Below, piece by piece: positions 56,413 to 64,000 of a stretch of 64,000 nucleotides of DNA. The stretch is taken from positions 1,398,603 to 1,462,602 of the forward strand of contig CAJQUN010000154.1 in assembly GCA_907163345.1 (NCBI GenBank), written 5' to 3'. How positions within the stretch are numbered: the stretch's first letter is position 1; each line of letters starts with the position of its first letter. Under the pieces are notes generated by a model. That model was not told the origin of the DNA and did not search any database. It saw only the letters and a list, made by a program, of their open reading frames with translations. Origin of the DNA: Haberlea rhodopensis. Its lineage: Eukaryota; Streptophyta; Magnoliopsida; Lamiales; Gesneriaceae. A program made the translations under genes and the position numbers.

Positions 56413-59400
56413 ATGGCAACTAACAACGTTACTAGCACTTTATCACTGCGATCGGTCCTTGAGAAGGACAAATTAAATGGGACAAATTTCCTAGACTGGC
56501 ATAGGAACTTGAGGATAGTCCTCAAACAAGAAAAGAAACAATATGTTCTAGAGGAACCCTTGCTCGCTGAGGAACCTCCCCTAACAGCTACAAGAGCTGA
56601 AAAAGATGCTTACAAGAAGCATCAGAGTGACGCACTTGATGTTGGGTGCCTCATGCTTGCCACTATGAACTCTGAGCTTCAGAAGCAACATGAGGAAATG
56701 GAGGCGTTCGATATGATCGAACACTTAAAGCAGTTGTACCAACAGCAAGCTAGACAAGAGAGGTATGACGTCTCTAAAGCGTTATTCCAGTGTAGGATGG
56801 TAGAGGGAAGCTTAGTTGGAACTCATGTGCTCAAGATGATTGGGTACATTGAGAATCTGGACAAGCTAGGTTTTCCATTGGACCAAGAGTTGGCCACCGA
56901 TGTGATCTTGCAATCGTTGCCGGAGAGCTTCAGTCAATTTGTAGTAAATTACAATATGACTGATATGGAAAAGACTCTGCCCCAGTTGCTTGGTATGTTG
57001 AGAACATATGAAGCAAACACTAAGAAGACTAAGGCCACAAATGTCCTTATTGTGAATAAAGGCAAAGGAAGGGCCAAAGCTAAAGGCAACAAGAAAGCAA
57101 AGAAGGTCTTTGCTAAATCTAAGCCAAAGTCTTCTGCACTGAAGCCAAAGGGAGGGATAGCAAAAGAAGGGAACTGTTTCCATTGCGGTGAGACCGGTCA
57201 TTGGAAAAGAAACTGCAAAGTATATCTGGAGGATCTAAAGAAAGGAAGTGTGACTTCCGCTTCAGGTATTTTTGTTATAGAAGTCAATTTATCTACTTCT
57301 TCATCATGGGTATTAGATACTGGATGTGGATCTCACATTTGTGTAAATGTGCAGGATCTCAAAAGGAGTAGGACATTGGCAAAAGGTGAAGTTGATCTCC
57401 GAGTTGGAAATGGAGCAAGAGTTGCTGCATTAGCTATAGGAGATTATCATTTAGCTTTACCTTCTGGTTTATCGTTGATTTTAAAAGACTGTTATTTTGT
57501 GCCTTCAATTACTAAAAACATTATTTCTATTTCTTGTTTAGACAAGTATGGTTTTTCATTTATAATAAAGGACAATTGTTGTTCTATTTATTTAAATGAT
57601 ATGTTTTATGCTAGTGCACAAATGGTGAATGGTCTTTATGTATTAAATCTTGATATGCCTATCTATAACATAAATACTAAAAGGATTAAAAATAATGATT
57701 GTAATCCGACTTATCTCTGGCACTGTCGCTTGGGCCACATAAACGAGAACCGCATATCTAAACTTCATAAGGATGGAGTATTAGATTCATTTGATTTTGA
57801 ATCATATGAAACATGCGAATCTTGTTTAATGGGCAAGATGACTAAAGCCCCTTTCAAGGGACATGTTGAAAGGGCAAATGTTTTATTGGGACTAATACAT
57901 AGTGATGTATGTGGACCAATAAGTACACAAGCTAGAGGTGGTTTTCAATACTTCGTTACATTTACTGATGACCTCAGTAGATATGGGTATGTGTACCTAA
58001 TGAAACATAAGCATGAAACCTTTGAAAAGTTCAAAGATTTCAAGAATGAAGTACAAAACCAACTTGGCAAAAGTATCAAAATCCTTCGATCAGATCGAGG
58101 AGGAGAATACTTAAGCCAAGAGTTTCATGACTATCTAAAGGAGTGTGGGATAGTCCCACAACTCACTCCTCCGTATACTCCACAATGGAATGGTGTATCC
58201 GAGAGGAGAAATCGAACCTTGTTAGACATGGTTAGATCAATGATGAGTCATGCAGATCTTCCGATATCATTTTGGGGACACGCTCTAGAAACAGCAATTT
58301 TCTTACTGAACCGTGTTCCATCTAAATCAGTGGAAAAGACACCATATGAGATATGGACTGGGAAGCGTCCTAGTATGTCTTTTATGAAGATTTGGGGTTG
58401 TGAGGCTTTCGTTAGACGTCACGCCACTAACAAACTTGGACCCAAATCTGATAAGTGTTTATTTGTGGGGTATCCTAAGGAAACGAAAGGGTACTATTTC
58501 TATTATCCCACCGAGAACAAAGTAGTTGTTGCTCGGACTGGTATATTTCTTGAAAGAGAATTTATTTCTAGAAAAACCAGTGGGAGAAAAATAGAACTTA
58601 GTGAAGTTCAACCACAAGAAAACACTGAACCTGAAATTGAGATGGAAACAGAGCAGGCACCACAAGCTGTTGTGGAAGAAGCACCTGCTCAAGAGACACA
58701 AGCCCAGCGTAGGTCTGTAAGAGAACACCGGGAGCCACAGAGATATGGATTTCTTGTGACTCAACAAGGTGACTTACTACTTATTGATGAGGATGAGCCG
58801 TCATCTTATCAACAAGCTATTATGGGCAATGATTCTGAGAAATGGCAAGAGGCCATGAAATCTGAGATGGAATCCATGTATGCAAACCAAGTATGGACTT
58901 TGGTTGATCCACCTGAAGGGGTACGACCCATAGGGTGCAAATGGATTTTCAAGAAAAAGACCGATATGGATGGTAACGTACAAACCTATAAAGGTCGGCT
59001 GGTTGCAAAAGGATTCAAACAAATTCATGGTATTGACTATGATGAAACCTTTTCACCAGTGGCCATGGTTAAATCCATAAGGATCTTACTTGCAATAGCT
59101 GCATTTCATGATTATGAAATCTGGCAGATGGATGTCAAAACAGCTTTCCTTAATGGAAATCTGCTCGAGGATGTGTACATGACACAGCCCGAGGGTTTTG
59201 TCGATCCAAAGGATGCTGGAAAGATATGCAAGCTACAACGATCCATTTATGGATTGAAGCAAGCTTCTCGGAGTTGGAATCTTCGTTTTGATGATGCAAT
59301 CAAAGAGTTTGGTTTTATCAAAAATGAAGATGAACCTTGTGTCTACAAGAAGGTCAGTGGGAGCGTAATCATTTTCCTAGTGTTGTATGTAGATGACATA

Positions 59401-60375
59401 CTTCTTATTGGAAATGATATCCCTGCCTTGCAATCTGTAAAGATTTGGCTAGGGAATTGCTTTTCGATGAAAGACTTAGGAGAAGCCACCTATGTATTAG
59501 GAATCAAGATCTATAGAGATAGATCGAGAAGGCTTCTTGGTCTAAGTCAAAGTACATACATAGACAAGGTGCTTAAAAGGTTTAGCATGCAAGAATCCAA
59601 GAAAGGATTCGTGCCTATGACACATGGTATTTATCTCTCGAAGGAACAGTGTCCTTCAACACCAGATGAGAGACAACGCATGAGTAAGATTCCATACGCA
59701 TCAGCTATTGGATCTATCATGTATGCCATGATATGTACTCGTCCCGATGTATCGTATGCTTTGAGCATGACGAGCAGATATCAAGTTGATCCAGGTGAAG
59801 GTCACTGGATTGCTGTCAAGAATATCCTAAAGTACTTGAGAAGGACTAAGGATACATTCTTGATTTATGGAGGTGAGGAAGAGCTCAATGTAATGGGTTA
59901 CACTGATGCAAGCTTCCAAACCGACAAAGATGATTTTCGATCGCAATCTGGATATGTGTATTGCCTGAATGGAGGTGCTGTGAGCTGGAAGAGTTCAAAG
60001 CAAGAAACAGTAGCCGATTCTACAACGGAAGCTGAGTATATTGCTGCCTCGGATGCAGCAAAGGAAGCTGTTTGGATGAGGAAGTTCATTTCTGAACTTG
60101 GAGTGGTGCCTAGCATTAAAGATCCGATAGAACTCTATTGTGACAACAATGGAGCGATCGCATTGGCTAAGGAACCAAGATCTCACCAAAGATCCAAGCA
60201 CATACTTAGGCGTTTCCATTTCATTCGAGAAATCGTTGAAAGGGGAGATGTTAAAATATGCAAAGTACCAACAGATGATAATGTATCTGACCCATTGACG
60301 AAGCCACTGTCACAGCAGAAGCATGATCGTCATACTAGATCTCTAGGCATTAGGTATATGTCTGAGTGGTCTTAG
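56413..60375 (+). CDS. Ty1/copia gag-pol polyprotein, 1320 aa, intact
   Basis: One open frame with every expected module. Gag covers about 1-250, with zinc knuckle CFHCGETGHWKRNC from Cys255. The protease motif is LDTGCGSH (Asp302). The integrase zinc region has HCRLGH (His437) and CESC. Integrase catalytic residues are Asp498, Asp561 and Glu597 with the 35-residue gap. Reverse transcriptase has YVDD at 992-995. RNase H has Asp1165, Glu1206 and Asp1244. The frame stops 15 bases before the 3' LTR, ahead of gtgggagatt. The start at 56413 begins MATNNVTSTLSL and is in frame with gag. In the cytoplasm gag packages the RNA, which is copied to DNA and integrated. No missing catalytic residue was seen. 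Confidence 0.97.
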   Translation: MATNNVTSTLSLRSVLEKDKLNGTNFLDWHRNLRIVLKQEKKQYVLEEPLLAEEPPLTATRAEKDAYKKHQSDALDVGCLMLATMNSELQKQHEEMEAFDMIEHLKQLYQQQARQERYDVSKALFQCRMVEGSLVGTHVLKMIGYIENLDKLGFPLDQELATDVILQSLPESFSQFVVNYNMTDMEKTLPQLLGMLRTYEANTKKTKATNVLIVNKGKGRAKAKGNKKAKKVFAKSKPKSSALKPKGGIAKEGNCFHCGETGHWKRNCKVYLEDLKKGSVTSASGIFVIEVNLSTSSSWVLDTGCGSHICVNVQDLKRSRTLAKGEVDLRVGNGARVAALAIGDYHLALPSGLSLILKDCYFVPSITKNIISISCLDKYGFSFIIKDNCCSIYLNDMFYASAQMVNGLYVLNLDMPIYNINTKRIKNNDCNPTYLWHCRLGHINENRISKLHKDGVLDSFDFESYETCESCLMGKMTKAPFKGHVERANVLLGLIHSDVCGPISTQARGGFQYFVTFTDDLSRYGYVYLMKHKHETFEKFKDFKNEVQNQLGKSIKILRSDRGGEYLSQEFHDYLKECGIVPQLTPPYTPQWNGVSERRNRTLLDMVRSMMSHADLPISFWGHALETAIFLLNRVPSKSVEKTPYEIWTGKRPSMSFMKIWGCEAFVRRHATNKLGPKSDKCLFVGYPKETKGYYFYYPTENKVVVARTGIFLEREFISRKTSGRKIELSEVQPQENTEPEIEMETEQAPQAVVEEAPAQETQAQRRSVREHREPQRYGFLVTQQGDLLLIDEDEPSSYQQAIMGNDSEKWQEAMKSEMESMYANQVWTLVDPPEGVRPIGCKWIFKKKTDMDGNVQTYKGRLVAKGFKQIHGIDYDETFSPVAMVKSIRILLAIAAFHDYEIWQMDVKTAFLNGNLLEDVYMTQPEGFVDPKDAGKICKLQRSIYGLKQASRSWNLRFDDAIKEFGFIKNEDEPCVYKKVSGSVIIFLVLYVDDILLIGNDIPALQSVKIWLGNCFSMKDLGEATYVLGIKIYRDRSRRLLGLSQSTYIDKVLKRFSMQESKKGFVPMTHGIYLSKEQCPSTPDERQRMSKIPYASAIGSIMYAMICTRPDVSYALSMTSRYQVDPGEGHWIAVKNILKYLRRTKDTFLIYGGEEELNVMGYTDASFQTDKDDFRSQSGYVYCLNGGAVSWKSSKQETVADSTTEAEYIAASDAAKEAVWMRKFISELGVVPSIKDPIELYCDNNGAIALAKEPRSHQRSKHILRRFHFIREIVERGDVKICKVPTDDNVSDPLTKPLSQQKHDRHTRSLGIRYMSEWS

Positions 60376-60378
60376 TGC

Positions 60379-60390
60379 AAGTGGGAGATT
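60379..60390 (+). other. Polypurine tract of the inner copia
   Basis: aagtgggagatt directly before TGTTGGGATATG at 60391. Confidence 0.85.
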
Positions 60391-61886
60391 TGTTGGGATA
60401 TGCCCTAAGACAAGTCATTAGATGATTGTTTAAGACATACAATGTTTATGGATTTATGAATGGCAATTCATTATTATATATTATTCTTTTAACTGTGCAT
60501 TGTGAATTAATATATATGTTAATGTCCTTAGAATAATATTGTATTATTCTTAAAGATGTTCCTAGTCAAGTATTATCATGAATAGGGATAATGATAATAC
60601 GTAGAGACTAGTATATGTTGATCGATGAATTGTTCATTGATATGAGATATCAAATCAACATATGGGTACATGTTAGAGAACGATGTACTGGACAGACCCA
60701 CCATGAGAATGCAACATGGATAGTTATATGATCGTCATATGCAATTCTCATAGTGATAATAATGTATACAATCCTTACGACTTGTGATCATCAGAGATCC
60801 CAACATAAGGAGTTATGTATCTTGATATCGTCAAACGTTACCCGTAACAGGGTATACTATAAAGGCGACTATTGGATACACTACGAATTATGTAGAGGGA
60901 TGTTGACTGATCGAGATAGGATTTGTCCCTCCTATATAACAGGAGATGTGTTTGGCCCTTGATCAAGTGAGAACTAAAATGCATGGCCATGCTCGAATGA
61001 GTCGATATGAGATATCGAGCTTATTCGTTTATTCTAGTTCTACTTGGGGATCAAGAAATAAAGATTGGATATACGAGTATGACTATTCCATGACTCGTGT
61101 TCAATCTAAACACAAAGGACAAAGGGATTAAGTTACATGATTAATATTATCACAAGTTCTAAAGGTTATGTCGAGTCATTGACATTCTCGTAATTTGGGT
61201 AGCATCGATGTGTTGCTAGATACCGCTCAATGCTTGCGACATAAAATGAGATTTTATGTCACTGCCAACATTACGAGATCCTATCGGGTCGCACAAAAGA
61301 TTAAATCGAGAAGGGAAATTAAATTCATGGGATGAATTAAATAATTAAGAGGAGTCTTAATTAATAATCATAAGGATTAATTAAATCATGGGCTTAAGCC
61401 CATGAAGCTTTGAGAAAGCCTTTAATTAATTATATAAAAGTGATTACAAGGTGTTTAATTGTAAGACACAATTCATAACATAAAAACCTAGCACAAAAGA
61501 ATCACTCTCGGCGCGCTACCATCATCTTGAACTTTCGGCCACTTCATAGCCGAGTAGTTCTTGGCGATTTTGTGCCAATTTGATTGTGAATCAAAGTGTG
61601 GTTTTTGGTTCCGGTTTAAATATCTGGTCTAGCAACTTGATATAAACTATCCCTTCACTCGATTTGATCGTGTGGATACCGTTGAGGCAAAAACCAATCG
61701 AGTTTTGCTTAGTGACTCGGAGAAGGCGTAGGACTGTGGTGCAGCTCCGTGGATTCGGCCTTCAACACGCTACAAGGGTAAGACTCTTGTAATTCTCTAA
61801 TCCGATATGATCCCATATGTATAGATCGCTGGTTTGTAATCCCAAATTTTATTCCGCTGCGTTGTATGCTCATGGGGTTACTTACA
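60391..61886 (+). repeat. 3' LTR of the inner copia
   Basis: 1496 bp, nearly identical to 53194-54688. Short ORFs repeated in both LTRs are non-coding. Confidence 0.95.
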
Positions 61887-61913
61887 AGTAGGAGCCTAGG
61901 GGGCCTCCTACAC

Positions 61914-61921
61914 TATAAATA
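61914..61921 (+). promoter_or_regulatory. TATA box of the outer copia LTR
   Basis: TATAAATA, 22 bases right of the inner element's target duplication. The inner copia has therefore separated this core promoter from the rest of its U3. Confidence 0.6.
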
Positions 61922-62226
61922 TGATGTTTGGAGCATTTGAAGCTAAGAACAAGTCTACAAACTTCTACAAAGCCTTGATCATTGAATTCATATTGATTGC
62001 AATCTCCATACATTGTTGTTGTATTGAGCTTGTAATTCTTTCTTTGTTAGAGTCTTGTGTTTCTTCGTTCTGTGAGTACACCGTGAAGGTGTTTGGTGGT
62101 TATTATAAAGGTCTCCAACACAAAGCAAGTTGGAAAATTGTAAAGTCGCCAACAAGTGAAGTTGGTGCATGTGTTGTGGCTATACTTGGAGCTCTAAGGC
62201 CAAGAAGACTCGTGAAGAGTTGGTAG

Positions 62227-62344
62227 CTCGGGAAGAGCTTTGTGTACTCGGGAATAGTATTGTGCTCGGGAAGAGCGTTGTGTACTCGAGAAGAGTAGTT
62301 TGCTCGGGAAGAGCTTTGTAAACTCGGGAAGAGTTGTGTGTGGC
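62227..62344. repeat. CTCGGGAAGAG short tandem repeat in the outer LTR
   Basis: ctcggg-type starts fall at 62227, 62247, 62265, 62285, 62303 and 62323. Steps alternate 20, 18, 20, 18, 20, so the true unit is a 38-bp dimer. Confidence 0.9.
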
Positions 62345-62622
62345 TAACTTGGAGCCCTCAAGGCCAAGACCAATGTTCTAGTGGAACCTCAGTGGAGGTT
62401 ATAACCGGGAAGAGGAGACGTAGGCGATTCATCGCCGAACTTCTATAACAAATCATTGTCTCTTTTATTGCTTTAATTCATTTACGTATTTATTTATTTG
62501 TTCTTTTTATTTATCGATTGACTTAAGGCTTCCGCAAAGCGCAAAACTCTTTATTTTTCAAACTCATTTAAAACGCTAAAGTAGCCAATGAATCTCATTC
62601 ACCCCCCCTTCGATCCAACAAG

Positions 62623-62635
62623 TGGTATCAGAGCC
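62623..62635 (+). other. Primer binding site (tRNA-Met) of the outer copia
   Basis: TGGTATCAGAGCC, two bases after the LTR end at 62620. Confidence 0.88.
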
Positions 62636-62667
62636 ATTTGATTTTTGTTTTAAATCAAAATCTTTTT

Positions 62668-63865
62668 ATGGCTAATCTAGCAAATGAGTTTTGCTCAAGG
62701 TCAATCGACAAATCGCCCTCCGCTTTCACGGGTGATAACTACGGTATTGGAAGAATATAATTTCTCTATACATCCAATCCGTAGATTATGATCTATGAAA
62801 AATCATTGTGAAAGGTCCACATACTCCTTAAAGAATGTTGGGGGGAATACGTGTTCTCAAAGAAATGGACGACTTCACAAAAGCGGATATGATGTTAATT
62901 TCTCAAAATGCTAAAGCTATTAATATTTGCATTGTGCCTTAGATATGAAGGAGAGAGTACAACCGGATCTCAATGTGCACAACCGCTAAGGAAATATGGG
63001 ACAAATTGAAAATTTGTCATGAAGGAAACAAATCAAGTGAAGGAGACCAGAGATTGATCTCCTACAACTCAAATATGAGACATTGAGATGGAGTCCGGAG
63101 AAGAGGTGGATTCTATGTTTAGGAGGCTCACCCTAATTATCAATGAGCTTGCCCAACTTGGAGAGAAGTACCCTCCAAAGCAAATATGGAGGAGAGCACA
63201 GCACTAAGAGCCTTGCCTAAAGAATGGGACGCAAAGAGGACGGGCTATCATCGAGTCAAACAAGGTGAAAATGCGTCTATGATCTTGATGAGCTCCATGG
63301 CACATTGGTGACCCATGAGCTTGAAGTGTCAACAAGGAGATAAGTAAAGGAGGAGGATAGATCCAAAAGAAATGGGATCGCCTTGGTTGGAAGAAAAGAT
63401 CATTCCGAGGATGAGGAGATGATGATGATGAAGAGATGATCTTGTTCACAAAGAAGTTCAAGAAGCTCTTCAACAAACTTGAACTCTTCAACAAAACATA
63501 GCAAGTCAAAGACCTCTAATGCTACCAAACATGAATCCAAAAATGAGGGTAACTTGTTATAATTGTCAAGAATAGGCCATTATGCTAACAAATGTCCTAG
63601 GAAGAAGAATGAGGACAAAAGGGAAGAAGAAGGCATTATAGGCACATGGAGTGATAGCGACTCCGATGAAGAAGCCACAAATCTTTGTTTAATGGCGATT
63701 GGAGATGAAGGAGATGAAAGCGACGATGAGGTACCTTCAATTAATGAATTATTAGATTCCTATCATGAACTCATTGATGCTCTTGGCAAAACCAAGATGA
63801 GTAACAAATTACTCAAACTTGAGATTGCTAAGAAAGATGAAGAAAATAATTCATTGAAAAAATGA
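62668..63865 (+). pseudogene. Outer copia gag, frameshifted
   Basis: The frame opens near 62668 (MANLANEF) and breaks soon after. Gag-like phrases appear in shifting frames: SAFTGDNYG near 62720 and AKAINICIVP near 62905. A CCHC knuckle is split by a frameshift at 63570 (CYNCQE / GHYANKCP). The acidic gag tail (WSDSDSDEEATNLCLMAIGD) is open from 63563 to 63865. Multiple breaks mean that this copy cannot make gag. Confidence 0.8.
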
Positions 63866-64000
63866 ATTAAATTCTTTAAAGATATCTTTTTGCAAATATA
63901 GTGAAAGTAGTCAAAAGATGAGTGAATTGCTTAGCTTACAACGTTGTAGCTTTGACAAAGCCGGTTTAGGCTACTCAAGCAATCAAAAACTTTTTCTAGC

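Larger units (their letters stand above)
53194..61886 (+). mobile_element. Young, apparently intact Ty1/copia retrotransposon nested in an LTR
   Basis: LTRs of 1495 and 1496 bp, a perfect 5-bp target duplication AGTAG (53189-53193 and 61887-61891), primer site, polypurine tract and one open gag-pol frame are all present. By eye the LTRs differ at only about 8 bases plus several one- or two-base indels, so the insertion is recent. The RT/RNase H wording (SMTSRYQVDPGEGHW, NILKYLRRTKD) suggests the Tork/Angela side of copia; that lineage call is inference. Confidence 0.95.
52535..64000 (+). mobile_element. Outer Ty1/copia element, 5' LTR and gag, running off the window
   Basis: The LTR starts TGTTGAGCC at 52535, is interrupted at 53193 and resumes at 61892. 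It ends GATCCAACA at 62620, about 1388 bp net. A tRNA-Met primer site (TGGTATCAGAGCC) starts at 62623. A decayed gag follows. pol and the 3' LTR lie beyond 64000. Confidence 0.87.

Noticed and set aside
61921..62226. 101-codon plus-strand ORF
   Set aside because: Lies in the transcribed part of the outer LTR, directly after its TATA box. No domain.

Overview
This window is nuclear DNA of a flowering plant. It has spliced genes with GT-AG introns, a SAUR gene, a KIWI/PC4 coactivator, a CC-NB-ARC-LRR resistance gene and a dense load of plant transposons. The long R1/Rx-like region in front of the NB-ARC domain suggests an asterid eudicot, perhaps Lamiales or Solanales; that placement is inference. 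No rRNA, tRNA, CRISPR array or prokaryotic operon was seen.

Layout. 1-4690: 3' part of a Tat/Retand-like Ty3/gypsy element, with the pol end, a 58-bp tandem array, a spliced antisense gene, a polypurine tract and a 3' LTR. 4691-14209: gene-bearing segment with an unnamed conserved plant gene (minus, 5733-6626), a KIWI homologue in four exons (plus, 7823-10251) and a SAUR gene (minus, 11549-11890). 14219-16232: non-autonomous Mutator-like element with ~600-bp terminal inverted repeats and a perfect 9-bp target duplication. 18278-21355: decayed hAT transposon. 21961-30064: complete but dead Ty1/copia element (perfect 5-bp target duplication) carrying a 351-bp TRIM inside its RNase H region. 30731-33722: second Mutator-like element, Pack-MULE-like, holding a GRF zinc-finger gene remnant, a SINE and a MITE. 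34372-37698: two-exon NLR gene (minus). 38446-39921: probable solo LTR rich in GCGATCGATCGC palindromes.

40110-64000 is a nested stack. A remnant of an mTERF gene abuts a Tekay/Del-like gypsy element that starts at 40347. Its 5' LTR is split by an ~8.4-kb insertion with Helitron-type ends (A|TC...CTGA|T) that carries gene fragments and a ~3-kb tandem duplication. Its 3' LTR is broken at 52534 by a second Ty1/copia element that runs off the window. That element's 5' LTR is itself broken by a young, apparently intact copia element (53194-61886) with a 1320-residue gag-pol ORF.

The host genes do not form a pathway. The functional candidates are KIWI, SAUR, the NLR and the unnamed 5733-6626 gene. 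The rest is mobile DNA at several ages, and duplicated termini, paired arms and LTR pairs allow its order of insertion to be read. All calls come from reading the sequence; no database search was run.
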